DNA of 64,000 nucleotides from Gnomoniopsis sp. IMI 355080 (lineage: Eukaryota; Ascomycota; Sordariomycetes; Diaporthales; Gnomoniaceae): the NCBI GenBank assembly GCA_027946555.1, contig JAPEVC010000173.1:1-64000 (forward strand), written 5' to 3'. The notes under the pieces were generated by a model. It was not told the DNA's origin. It saw nothing but the letters and a program-made list of their open reading frames with translations, and ran no database searches. The position numbers were made by a program, and so were the translations under genes. Position 1 is the first letter of the stretch. Each line of letters starts with the position of its first letter. Shown piece by piece: positions 1 through 11,550 of this stretch.

Positions 1-642
1 GATCCAACCATGTCCCCGCCGGGCCCCCCCTCCAGGGAGCCCTCCAGGCCCTCTCGCTCTAGCCCACCGGGGCATTCTTCTCACGCCTGTTTTGCTTGCC
101 AGGGAAACGGCCACAAGCGAGCCGCAATATCGAGGGAAAAAAGAGAGAGAGACGCCATACCACCCAATGACAACCCTGGCGATCTTTGTCTGCCAATGCC
201 AGGGTCATCTTGGCTGCTGCTGCCCCTGAATAAGAAACAATTCTTTTGAACCAATTTCCGTTCTCTGCTCCATATGACTGCTCCTCTCTTTACAATTTGT
301 TTGATTTCACACGCTCTTTTGCACAGCCAACGCCCGCGCCTACTCGACCGCAAGGCTTTTCCCGCCGCCCACAAGAAATCAACCTCGGCCTGGAGGCAAC
401 GCCATAGGCGTGGTGCTCGTCGCCTTCCCTCTGGTCTTTGCACCAAGCTCAACGAGAAGAAGAGACGTCGGGCTTGGCCTCTGACAAGTCGTCCTGATTT
501 TCTTGGGGAAGTGGCACATAGTTTTGCTGTTTCGAGCGTGGTGGTACTACTACTAGCATCCGCATCACTCGGGAAACAAGGTCACCAGCATCAATTGAAA
601 CAAACACGGGTCTTGACGGCCATTATCGAAAGACACAATACT
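1..642. other. Upstream region and probable 5' leader of the DUF4048-like gene
   Basis: No independent gene is supported here. The frame of the downstream gene stays open back to an ATG at 274, so positions 274-642 could encode 123 extra residues. The composition of that stretch (Arg-rich, then a hydrophobic run) does not resemble the acidic, Ser/Pro-rich body of the protein, and I read it as untranslated leader. Confidence 0.4.
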
Positions 643-2607
643 ATGGAAGAGCCCACCCCCCAGAGACCTGGCTACACAGGCCACGCTAGGTCGCTATCTG
701 GCGCCAAGCGTCACGTATCGAGGCTCTCGAGGTCGGAAACAATGCAGCCATCACCTCCGCCCGTGGACGAGTTTTTCGACTCCCCGCCGCCATCTTTCGG
801 GTCGCGCTCGACGCGATCAGCCTCCACCACATCACGCAACTCCAACAGGCTGTCTCTGACGCTCCCAATTGCCCTACCAACGCATGAGCCGTCGAGACCA
901 ACCCCTATCTGCACCTCAGTGCCCTCACTCCCACCTACCCCGGGCGCTACCCCGAATGTGAGATCCCCAACAGATGCAAACGACTTCATCCACGCTATCG
1001 CTGCCCAGGAGAGGAGGGTACTGGAGCTCCGCGAAGACCTCAAAAACGCCGAGGCAGAACTGTCACGACTCAAGAAACAGTGGGGCGCGTTTGACTCGGT
1101 GCGGAAGCGTAATTCAATGGTCAATGGGGAACCGTTGCGACCAAGCCTCTCGTCGCAAAACTCACCAACCGTCGAGGATGTCGAAGGCAAGAGGAGGAGT
1201 GTTGAGCTGGACCGTAGAAGGTCCATGTTGATGAGCCAACGGGTCAACACCGAAGTCTCCTCGCCCGGCTCAGGCCGTCCGAGGCGTATCATTCGAGGCG
1301 GCCACACCCGAGCCTTATCTTTGCTTTCGCCCACCAAGCCGGACGGCGGGTTTCCAATACTCGGAGACACGCTCAATGGTCACAACCCTCCTGTAAAAGA
1401 CTCGGAGCCTCACTTCCAGAATTTGACCAGGCAGCCACTGGCCGCCAATGGGATATCAAAGCGGGCCACCTGGACGCCGCGGTCCTCGTCGACTTCTCCG
1501 GCGAATGTGGGCATGAAGCAAATGGCAGAGGATTTCAAGTCTGGCCTGTGGACGTTTGTAGAGGATCTGCGGCAAGTTGCTGTTGGCGACGAGCCCATTA
1601 CCGGTGCGGGCACAGGCCGAAGAGTCTCCAGCCGACAAAGTGAGACCGACAGGGACACGATCCGAGCTTCGGTGACGTCTTCGCGCCCGCACATCGCCAA
1701 CGCATTCAGCCACGACCAAACGCCGACGCCACCCTCGCGATTTTCGGATCCCCTGAAAGAGTCCGACAACAACACCAACAGTGCCGCGAATAAGGACCGT
1801 CCCAAGAGGACAAACTCCAAGCGCACCAAACACTTCTCCTGGACGCCACTGACAGTTGACTCGTTTGATGACAGTGACTGGAGTAATTGGGATAGTCCAT
1901 CACAATCCGCTGCCTCGCCGCGCTGGAGCGGGACAACGGTGAATGGGGACATCATTACCACGGCCATCCCGGAGGGGAAGGGTGATGAGAACGACTTGCC
2001 TGCCTTGTGAGACACCACCATTCATCTTCCCCTTCGCCCCAACACAGTATAACTGCCCCCAAGGAACAAGTTCTTCCAGTGGACCGTCCTATGACGCATC
2101 TTCCGGCGGAACAAACCCCCTTTTGAGAGCAAGCCTATAATAGACCCACCCGCCTCGCGGCTTGAAGAATGGACAAAAACTCATGCTACTACTCCATCGC
2201 CCTCATCACCCCATAACACAGACACACACACGCACACACCCATCATCCCACGCCAACGAATCCCGGAAGACAGAAACAAACTTGCCATTACCATCTGCTT
2301 ACTCCTTGCTTGCGCAACGCCCCAAAAAAAGACTAATCACTGCGCCCCCTCCAGCCCGTATACCACCCCGTCGTCCTCTCCACCGCGCGACCACGAGCCT
2401 GCCTACACCGCAACCGCGGCAGCAGCAGCAGCAGCAACAGCAGCACTGAAGCTCGACGAGATCCTTCCCACCTTTGATGCCGCAGGTGTGCTCAACAAGC
2501 TATCGCCGGGGAACCTGAAACGAGCGACGGATGAGTTCCTTACGGAGTGGGAGAGAAGTTTGGTGGTTGCGGAGACAACGGTCGAGGTGAAGGATAAGGC
2601 TTGTTGA
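643..2607 (+). CDS. DUF4048-like fungal protein with coiled coil, two exons
   Basis: Conserved fungal protein of unknown function; resemblance to DUF4048-domain proteins is from memory. Exons 643-2006 and 2355-2607 give 538 residues. The first exon is Ser/Pro/Arg-rich and disordered, with a strongly heptad-like helix at about residues 111-146 (AAQERRVLELREDL and following). Read without splicing the frame stops at 2010, but a GTGAGA donor at 2007, an ACTAATC branch site near 2332 and a CCAG acceptor at 2354 join it in phase to a downstream exon. That exon encodes an Ala-rich linker and a compact helical tail (LDEILPTFDAAGVLNKLSP, then LKRATDEFLTEWERSL) that looks like a genuine conserved C-terminus. 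The intron is long for this genome (348 nt). The ATG at 643 was chosen because family-like sequence starts there. It is convergent with the V-ATPase gene. Location and role cannot be inferred. Confidence 0.7.
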
Positions 2608-3319
2608 TTTGAATCTAGAACATGAAAAGGACCACCCCTGGGGCCCGGGGGCGCAAAGAGTGGGTGTAATGTTGGGATCTTGAGAAAGATAGAAAGAGTT
2701 GAGAAATCGGGTTGAAGGGAAGGGAAATAGGGTGGTATGCGCACATGCCCTTCACGAAAATCATGCTTCTAGAGAGGAGGGAGAGGGAGAGGGAGAGAGA
2801 CCCGCCTCGTGGCTTGGTGTCTGAAAGAAAGAAAGAAGAATTATATGCGGAGCCACCGAACCGTCCTCGCATCGTACCCCACAACACCCAGATAGGATGT
2901 TGCGCGTGGGAAGCGGTTGAGTGAAGAGATGCTAGTCATAGAATATGTACTCAAACTAGAAGCTGAAATATTATGTAAATGATAATGTCTCCATGCCGTT
3001 TGTTTCCCGAGTTAGGTAGGTATTTATGCCTTTTCATGAATGAGTGGTTGCACCAATGAATGCTGAATTTATTTGATAGGCATTCTTAAAATCCCATCTC
3101 TTCTTGTCTAGAAGCACTCAACCCCCCCCCCCATGCCCAAATTGACCAAAGCCCCCTTTCCTTTTACTCACGCACGGCCTGACAAGATGCAATACAATAT
3201 CCAAAGAAAGGACTAAAGAGAAGCACAAAAGGGACGGAGCAAGAGTAAGAAAAAGATGTGATGTGGGTACATGTCCGTTCTTGGGAAATTCGCTCATATG
3301 CTTTCCTGCCTTACTGCTT

Positions 3320-3387
<68 letters not shown>

Positions 3388-3504
3388 ACTCCTCCTACTT
3401 ACTACTACGTCACCATCCCCTTTCTGGCCTCGTACACAATAGCTGTTTTATACATACACACAAGTAAAAAGCCCTTCAATGCATTGCCTTCTCACCACCT
3501 TCTT
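2608..3504. other. Convergent 3' region between the DUF4048-like gene and the V-ATPase gene
   Basis: Holds the 3' ends of two convergent genes, a GA-rich stretch near 2776-2803, a run of C at about 3122-3132 and a long TGC trinucleotide repeat at 3321-3387. No further gene is supported. Confidence 0.6.
3321..3387. repeat. TGC/GCA trinucleotide repeat, about 22 uninterrupted units
   Basis: A perfect TGC run of about 66 nt. On the strand transcribed for the V-ATPase gene it reads as GCA/CAG and lies about 120 nt beyond the stop codon, so it is probably in the 3' UTR or just past it. Open frames through it encode only poly-Cys or poly-Ala and are artefacts of the repeat. Confidence 0.95.
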
Positions 3505-5899
3505 TTACTCATCCATCACAGAGGCGAACTTCTCCAGCATAGAGTGTTGTATATCCTCGTACTATTGGACACAATGTTAGCAACATATTCAGACTAGTTT
3601 GACACACTCATCCACTTGGCGGGGGCCAGTGGGGAGGTGTTCCAATTTGAAAATAGACTTACCTTCTTGCCAACCACCTCCTCACCCTCGCTAGGCAGCT
3701 CAAACTTCAAATTCCGCAACTGCGCCTGCAAATCTTGCGTCGCCTCGCGCACCTTGGCCCAGCTCTGACCCTGAGCAATTGCCTTTTGCGCCTCGTCGTG
3801 GAATCCAACCATGAGCTTCATCATCCACTCGGTCTTCCAAATGGGACAGAACTGGTCGTAGTCACTGTAGCCGTTTTGCTGCAAAAAGTCCTCCTTCAGC
3901 AGTGTCGCCATGTCCAGCGTGATCTTGTCCGGGTCGCTCAGCGCGCTCTTGCCGACCAGCTGCACAACCTGGTCAAGCTCCTCCGAGTCGGACAGCAGCT
4001 GCTTGATGCGGTCGCGCAGGCGAGGGAAGTCCGGGTATTCCTTCTCGTACCACTTGTCAAGCGTGTTGGTGTACTTGGAGTACGAGAGCGAGGTGTTGAT
4101 GGAGGGGAAGTGCTTGCGCTGGGCGAGCTTCTTGTCGAGACCCCAGAAGACCTGCACGATACCGAGGGTGGACGATGTCACGGGGTCGGAGAAATCACCA
4201 CCGGGCGGGGAGACGGCACCGACGATGGAGACGGAGCCCTCACGCTCGGGTGAACCAAGAGACTGGACTTTGCCGGCACGCTCGTAGAAAGAGGCCAGCT
4301 TGGCAGACAGGTAGGCGGGGAAACCCTGGTCAGCAGGCATTTCTCCCAGACGACCAGAAATCTCACGCAGCGCCTCGGCCCAGCGAGAGGAGGAGTCAGC
4401 CATCATGGCCACGTTCATTCCTTGGTCACGGAAGTACTCGGCGACGGTGATACCGGTGTAAATGGAAGCCTCACGGGCAGCGACGGGCATGTTGGAGGTG
4501 TTGGCGATCAGGGTGGTACGCTTCATGATGGGCTCCTTGCGACCGTCGACTTCGATGGAGAGTTCGGGGAAATCCTTCAACACTTCGGCCATCTCGTTAC
4601 CTCGCTCGCCTGGACAATAGTCAGAGAACACATTCCACGATAAATGACCAAGTGAAAACAGAATTACATACCACATCCAACGTACACAATGACGTCCGAG
4701 TTGGAGAACTTGGACACAGACTGTGAAATAACCGTCTTGCCACAGCCGAAAGCACCAGGAATAGCGACAGTACCACCCAGCACGGAGGGGAAGAGGGCGT
4801 CCAGCACACGCTGACCGACGAGGAATGGATCGGCGGCCGACTTCTTCTCGGTGGTAGGACGCGGCACACGCACAGGCCAGGTCTGCATCATGCCGTACTC
4901 GGACTTCTTGCCGTCGAACTCGACCTCGAGGATCTTCTCGTCGACGGTATAGCTGCCCTTGGAGGCGATCTTGGTGATGGTGCCGCGGGCGCGAGGCGGG
5001 AACAGGATCTTGTGGGTGGTGATGAAGGAGTTCTCGTAGACGGAGCCCCAGACGTCGCCACCAGAGAGGTGGTCGCCGACCTTGGCGGAGGGGGTGAACT
5101 CCCACTTCTTCTCGCGGTCGAGGGCGTTGGCAGCGATACCGCGGGGGATGTAGATGCTTTTGGCCATCTGGGAGATCTTCTCGAGGGGACGCTGGATACC
5201 ATCGTAGATGTTGTTGAGCAGACCGGGGCCGAGCTCGACGGAGAGGGGCTTTCCGGTGCGGCGGACAGGGTCACCGACCGTGACGCCGGCTGGGAGGATC
5301 TTCTGTCAGCATTGCAGAGGGTGTGTATAGGGAGGGAGCAGAGAGCATTGCGTCTCGTACCTGTCTCCTCGTAGACCTGGATGGTGGCCTGGTCTGCGTT
5401 GATTCGAATGACCTCTCCGACTAGTTGGTCCTTGCCCACTCGTACCTGCACGCATCGTCAGCCTCGTCTTGAAGTATTCCTCGACCAGCAGGTAGGTGTT
5501 GTTTGTTGGTCATACCAGTTCGTACATGGCTACACCAATCATGTCCTCGGCGACCACGACGGGTCTGTGTAGTATTAGCAGTCGAATTCATGCATGACGT
5601 GTGTTGCTTTGGTATCGTTGTGGGAAGTCGAGTACGCACCCGGAGACGGAGTAGATCTTGCCTGTAGAGTACGGGATCAGTATGACGACAACGATAGCAG
5701 TGGTGATAGACTCGCTGGTGTGTGTTCTTACCAACATGTTCCTCATCCTTGACACCGTCGGCGGCAGCTGCAGCTTTCTTTGTGGTGAGGCAATGGTGTC
5801 AGCAGCGTCGTCATGGCCGTGAGAGAGAAGACGAAGAATAGAGAGGAGGGGTGGGATGGATGGGATTGCGGCCCATCTCTAGCAGCTTACCGGAGGCAT
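3505..5899 (-). CDS. vma-1: V-type proton ATPase catalytic subunit A (Vma1), eight exons
   Basis: Catalytic A subunit of the vacuolar H+-ATPase V1 sector; it hydrolyses ATP on the cytosolic face of vacuoles and other acidic compartments to drive proton pumping through Vo. Exons in transcript order are 5891-5899, 5732-5777, 5640-5661, 5516-5564, 5361-5445, 4672-5289, 3663-4609 and 3505-3561, summing to 611 codons (610 residues), the normal fungal size. Visible hallmarks are the early beta-barrel region (EDMIGVAMYELVRVGKDQLV), the P-loop GAFGCGKT at about residues 249-256, VGCGERGNEM, and SSSRWAEALREISGRLGEMP of the catalytic core. The 57-nt last exon restores the expected end (KFASVMDE). Exon 1 encodes only Met-Pro-Pro, and one internal exon is 22 nt. 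There is no intein. The frame is open upstream of the start to 6262. Identification is secure; the tiny 5' exons are the least certain joins. Confidence 0.95.
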
Positions 5900-7020
5900 T
5901 TTGAGGGGCGTGATGGGGTGATTGGGGACGTCTCTGGCTGGATGGGACGGCTCGTGCAAGGTGGAAGTGGTCGTGGTCGTGGAGGGTGGCGCGGGAGTTG
6001 AGGGCGGTGAGGTGAAGGTGGCGGATGATGATGTTGCTGGGGTTTCGGGCGGCAGTGGGTGTGAAGCTATCTCCTGGAGTAGTAGCTGCTGCTGCTGCTC
6101 GTCGTCGGCTGGCAATTCGGGGGCGGGCAGCTTCTGGTCCTCGCTGATAGCGTCGCTAACAGAACTGTATGACGGTCTCCGCTCTTGGCTGTTACTAGCG
6201 CGCATCAACTCTAGCAATGACGGCCTTGCTTTGAGAAGCCGCGGGCGAAATCCTGGCTGCATCCCGCCGCCGGCGTCTTGCTCCTCCTGTCTGGTCCTTG
6301 TCTCACCTTTTTTGGGTACTGTACATACCTAGGTACATACATACACCAGCGCGCCCTTTCTTAAAATGTCGACTCTTTTTTATTTCAGATTCAATGTATG
6401 AAGGTATGTGTCATGGTGTGAAATTAAAATGTCGAGCAAACACAGCCCATATGCACGCGCAAAGGTGCAGGTGACATGGGAAATGCTGCTGCACGGGCAA
6501 TCAACCACCCTGCATTGTCCGGCTCATTTCCAGAATACGTTGCTATTTTGGGCCCAGCATTGCCCAATCTCGGCTCCTGGAGGAGGACCGCCTATCTGGG
6601 CAGCAATCTCTGACCCTAACCCGTCCTAATTCGTACAGAAATCTGAAAAGTGACATTTATCAGAATATTCTAGAAGAAGGGGGGGGGACGATTTGGTGAT
6701 GGGAAGAGATGATGTGGTTTCTTGTTTACATGTATCAGATAATGTACGGATTCAAACACGATGTTCGGAGCCATCATGCCTAAGTGCCTTACACATACAA
6801 CCCAAGCTTTCAAGTGTTATCTTTGAAAGTTTGTCTACTAGGTTTCAAAATTACAAAACAATTATATATTAGTATGCTCTGAAGCGTCGGGATTTAAATC
6901 TAATAAGACCGATAGGTCTTACAAATATATATAGGAGAAGCGAACTATGTATGTCGATATTACGATCGTTCTTGAATCCAAAAGCGTTCTTTTGTTTCTG
7001 TCAAGGCGCAGTCTTCAAAA
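5900..7020. other. V-ATPase upstream region and intergenic DNA
   Basis: 5900 to about 6330 is the likely V-ATPase promoter and leader (minus strand), with a GCTGCTGCTGCTGCT tract near 6087 and an open in-frame extension to an ATG at 6262. An ACCTAGGT palindrome lies at 6327-6334. From about 6630 to 7020 the sequence is AT-rich and probably includes the 3' UTR of the esterase gene. No gene is supported. Confidence 0.5.
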
Positions 7021-8148
7021 TTACGGCGCTGCTGGCAAAGCCTTCGTCGTGAAGGTATTGGGATCGTCATAATTCGGGTTGGGAGAGGCACCACCTCCTG
7101 GCGGCGTCAAAAAGCCGTTGGCATAGGCAGTATTGATAGCCTTGTACCAGATGGCTGCCAACTTTGCGTGTCCCGAATCCGTAGGATGCGTAACGTCGTA
7201 ATAGTCACCACCCAGTTTCTTATTCCAGTACGTGGAGGGAACATTTGCCACTATATAATTGTTAGATGGCAGCACAATCGGGCGGGGGAAAAGGTAAAAA
7301 AGGAACTACGTCTTCTTACATTCAGCTATTACAATTTTCTGGCCTTTGGCTCTGCGGGCGCTGACAAGGCTGCGATACTGCGCATTTACGTTGTCGTGAC
7401 AAGAAGCCACAGAGGCATCAAGGCTGGGCAGTAAGGTTGAGAGAATCACCGTCGTGCCGGGGATCTTGTTAAAGATAGTATCCAGCATGCTGTTCATTCG
7501 TGTTCCAATATTGGGAATGTCGACGTTTTTCGTGCAGTCGTTCGTCCCCGCGTTGATGAGTACGACATTCGGTAGGAGATATAAAGATTTCTGGAGGACA
7601 TCTGCACCCCCAATTTGGGATACAACGTCACCGGCAACCGCTTCAACACTCTGTTGTGGCAATTAGTCAAATGGACATTGGACTACACAGGATGTTCCTG
7701 TAAGTGAGGAAGCTGGGGCCTTACATTGTCAAGCATTGCAGTGCCAGTCTTTGGAGCATTCGTTGCCCCAATCTTAGTCCCGACCATGTTGACCTTCCAG
7801 CCATCCCTTCGAAGTTGGTCGCGAAGTGGCTTGCGATACCTAAGTAATTAGTGGTTAGCTATGAACTTTTACACACAAAGTTAGCACTCGAAGTGGCCCG
7901 ACTTACCCATTTCCTGTACTTGAGCCCCAGCCGACAGTAATAGATCCACCGAGGGGAAGAATGCGCAGGTAGAACGACCCAGCCCGCTCATGGAGATTAT
8001 TTGAGGAGAGCTCCGCGTCGTCGTCGAGGGAGACTGCGGTACTTGAAAGATCGACTTCATCAGAGCTAATAACAGGAAGTGCGAGTGCGGTGTGAATAAG
8101 TGATAAGACCACGAGCCAACAGCTCAACTTTCCAGACAAGAAATACAT
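7021..8148 (-). CDS. Secreted SGNH/GDSL-family esterase, four exons
   Basis: Predicted extracellular serine esterase or lipase of the SGNH hydrolase superfamily, resembling fungal CE3-like acetyl esterases. Exons 7907-8148, 7725-7839, 7320-7650 and 7021-7250 (minus strand) give 306 codons, 305 residues. The N-terminus is a signal peptide (MYFLSGKLSCWLVVLSLIHT, then ALALP). Block I is LRILPLGGSITVGWGSSTG with the nucleophile Ser. Block III is INAGTNDC, supplying the oxyanion-hole Asn. Block V is YYDVTHPTDSGHAKLA with the Asp-x-x-His of the triad. The usual GDS of block I is GGS here, a replacement next to, not of, the catalytic Ser. Introns are 67, 74 and 69 nt with consensus ends, and every join closes in frame. 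The substrate cannot be read from sequence; deacetylation of xylan-type polysaccharides is a guess from family resemblance. Confidence 0.88.
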
Positions 8149-11100
8149 AATTGAGAGTAGAAGAGGATTATCACAGCGCTGATGAGCTTGGTGATGATAT
8201 CTTTGAATGCCATTTTGGATATCAGGGAGATATCACGACTATATACGCATGCTGGCAGCCGCAAGTAAAGCTGTGGGCTACATACACATCGCGGAAGGTA
8301 GCGCTCTTTGTCGTATTCTGCTTCTCTCTTTTTTGCCTTTCATCCTTGGCAGTTCACATCGTCACCTTCCAGGAGTTCAAAGAACACGGACCCCACGATT
8401 TGGAAAGAGACGGCAAGCGGGGCCAAGAATGGCCACCGGTGGGGGGCGGTGCTGTAACATTTGTTAGGCTGAGGGCAAATAGTTCACGCGGCTGAAGGGC
8501 AGTTGGATATGACAGACCTATGGCCCCCCAACTCAAACATGTTCGTATCTACTAAGCCAGTCAATAAAATTTAGTTTTGCGATCTGAACTTCACGATGGT
8601 CCGTGGATGGGAAACGCACCGCAGCTAGACCGAGCACGAGGTTTCCTTTCAAGTTCCCTTGGTGGGCGCTAGTATTCTTTTTTGTTTTGTTTCTTTCAAA
8701 CACGGGCACCAGACCAAAAGCGTGTTTAGCCGCAATATATTTAGGACTTTTCCCGCTAGCCTTGAAGAGCCGGCTGTTTGGTTTTCCATTGGCAAATGCT
8801 GAAAAGCGTACACAGCCCCCACGGGGCCACGCTTACTAGTTGTCTATGTTTAGTTTGGTCGGATCCCGCCGTGGCTTACCTACTACAAGTGGCTGCATTG
8901 CAGCTGTACCTGCTCCGATCACCTGCTCTAAATTTAATAGTATGGAAAATTATGTAGCTGTTGTAAAGCAGCTATGAGCGATTTATTAGGTAAGATCCAA
9001 GCATTTTCTCGTCTGCTACATAGGAAGATACGAGGTGAGGCGGAGCCTGCCTAGATAGACCTAATATGTACTGTGCGGTGTACCATGGTGCGGCCACCCT
9101 ACGAGGCTCGGATGAGGGCACGCAGCACCCACGTCGACTCGACAAGGTGTATACCCATGGGGGCCAAGGGAAATAGAATTTTCCCTCCAATTGTAAGATT
9201 GTAATACTTTCAGTATTTCAAGTCTGGATTTCCGAACCGCTCTTCAATTCCCCGGGCCGGTTGTGGGATTCAGTCCGCATATCTAATTCCCCAATAATCT
9301 CCTGTGTACATAGGCTATACAATACATCACCATGGCTCCTCATTAAAGCTCTAATAGTCATCACCAGCCAGTATAGACCTTTGCTCGCAGCAATATCTTG
9401 TTATGCTGTCTTGTCTTTTACATCATCTCTTACATCATTTCAGTCTGATCCTTCCAAGGTTGTGTTAAAGGAAAGATTCAACGGTGAATGTGGAAAATTT
9501 TGTACGACCATTGTTGAGATGACGGTATTTTCGCTTGGCCACCGTGTGTGCGTTTCTGTAGCGCTCACGCTACGGCTTTTCCTAGAAGCTAACGGAACGG
9601 TCACCTGGGTACCCGTGGACCCGAGTATGCTAGTGGAATACGGTGTACAAGCCAGCGGGAATTCCGACACATGGCTGTCTCGATCATACAAATCATTTTC
9701 TTTCGTGTTTTTGGTGAGGGTCCCGTTAGTCGTACATGCAAGGCAGAGAGCTTAGTTGAGGATATGCACGTACCTAAGTTGGGAACCTACTTTGCAGACC
9801 CTTTGGATTATATTTCCTAGAAAATCATAAACATTCTCTGATTAATGAACATATTAGCCACATAAAATCGTTCAAGAGAAATTCGTTGCAACCTTCAGAG
9901 CCATGCCAGAGACTGTGGCAACCGGCGCCATCCCATAACGAAGTGGGCTCTCAAGAGCTACGGACCTTCTCGACATCATATATGAAAAGTCCTTGAAGAG
10001 ACGCCATGTCGACGTGCTGATACTCCTTATGTATTCTCAAACGCCGGCCAAGTAAGCTCTGAGTCCAGCGACGAAACGTGGAATCCCACATCTAGCGTTC
10101 TTTGCTGTTCGCAACCGAGTCTTTCCATCTCCAAGGTTCTCAACGGACCTGGGTATCTATCTGACTAATTATCTTATACGAATCGTCGTCCTTTCCAAGC
10201 GGGCTTTTGTCTCCCAAAGACTGTTCGTTACATGGTCACGACGAGGAAGCACGGAGGACATTGGAAGCACTGAGAATATCCAGAGCCGTCGTCCAAAGCG
10301 GTCTCTTCTGCGCAATTCAGTCCCAGATGAACCCCAGCGTTCGGATATCAGCCGGAAGCTCCAGAACCTGGAAAGATCCGTGCGAGTTGGGCAGATAGGC
10401 ACCCGGGTGAAGTTGGTGAGGAAGTAAGTATAGAGGTTCACATGGGGCGCATTGCAGGACGCAGAGAGCCTCATCGTGCGTCGAGCCGCAGCCGCAGTAG
10501 CCCAGGGGGTTGTCGACAGAGTGGCTGCAGCCTGACTTTTCGAACTCCTAGATGGTCCGGACAATGACGTGAATCAAGACAATGGACATTTCAGTGGCTC
10601 CTAGACATCTGGAATCTTTCCAAATGGTATGGTGGCTGGAAGATTGAGGCTAAAGCCCACTACACATGCTAACACATCCATGGCATACGGGACGCCAAAT
10701 TAAATCGTGCAAGCTGAGGCTGCATGACGATGAGATGTCCAATGAGGAAGTCTAATGACCTGCAAGCCGGAGCATAGCTTGAGGACTAATTAGGAAGGAT
10801 TGCTGACAGTGATAAGCAGGAGGCGTAGGAGCTGAACTAGAACTACCCCCGGATCTTACAGAGCATCGTGATAGGTCAATATGCCGCCACCGGCTGGAGG
10901 CACTTACTGTCACACCTTCCGTATAAACCCCTGCATCTCGGGGTATGTATGCCTATACCTACTTGAGGATAACGCCTGGTCTATAGCTTAATAGAACTAT
11001 TCCCGTCTACTTAATATCTTGGTAAATACCCTGCCTGCTATTGTAACAAAAAGCAAGCTTCTTCGATTATAGAAGCTGCATATGGTATATAAATAACACC

Positions 11101-11550
11101 TTCGAGAATGGAGATATAAGTGCTTTCTCTGTTGGCATGCTAACGCGTCTTCTGACGCACTGATATGTTGATGTCAAACAATCTTATTTGATGTTAGCGA
11201 GTGAAGAGTCTTACAATACCAGATTGCCCTATCATGGTGCCACACCTGATCTGCAGGCACTTTCAGCTTGCAGCATGAGAGAGGAGTCGAAATGCAAAGA
11301 ATGGAATGCTACAGTCTTCCATAATTTCAAAGCCCATAATGGTGTGGTATCCAGTGTGTCAGGTGCACACGGTTCTAAACCATGCCTACCTAGGTAGGTT
11401 AGAAGCTCACGTCAGATAGAACAAGCCATTGTCCCGCAGACAAATATAATCCAACCCACTTCGCATTCGCGTTCCCAAAAAAAGAAAAGAAAAGGAATCG
11501 TGATCTAGCTCTCTATTACAATCCATCTATCCTCCTTGCCTCAGCTGACG
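8149..11550. other. Intergenic region, no supported gene; possible regulator relic near 10.2-10.4 kb
   Basis: Frames are short and lack recognisable families. On the plus strand around 10184-10430 one frame includes DEPQRSDISRKLQNLERSV, which resembles the linker and dimerisation helix that follows the zinc cluster in Zn2Cys6 regulators. No zinc cluster is visible upstream and stops follow, so at most it is a decayed fragment. An ACCTAGGT palindrome lies at 11388-11395, in the promoter of the STAND gene. Confidence 0.4.

Noticed and set aside
711..2021. Minus-strand ORFs of 221 and 203 residues opposite the DUF4048-like gene
   Set aside because: Antisense shadows of a coding exon; Ser/Arg-rich mirror composition and no family features.
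3258..3597. Overlapping frames encoding poly-Cys and poly-Ala proteins
   Set aside because: They are translations of the TGC repeat and overlap the last V-ATPase exon on the other strand.
4610..4671. Intein in the V-ATPase subunit A gene
   Set aside because: The intervening sequence is 62 nt with GTATGT/CAG ends, a spliceosomal intron; no intein or homing-endonuclease coding sequence exists.
8151..8495. 114-residue plus-strand ORF next to the esterase
   Set aside because: Begins at the esterase promoter, has one hydrophobic run but no family resemblance; composition looks random.
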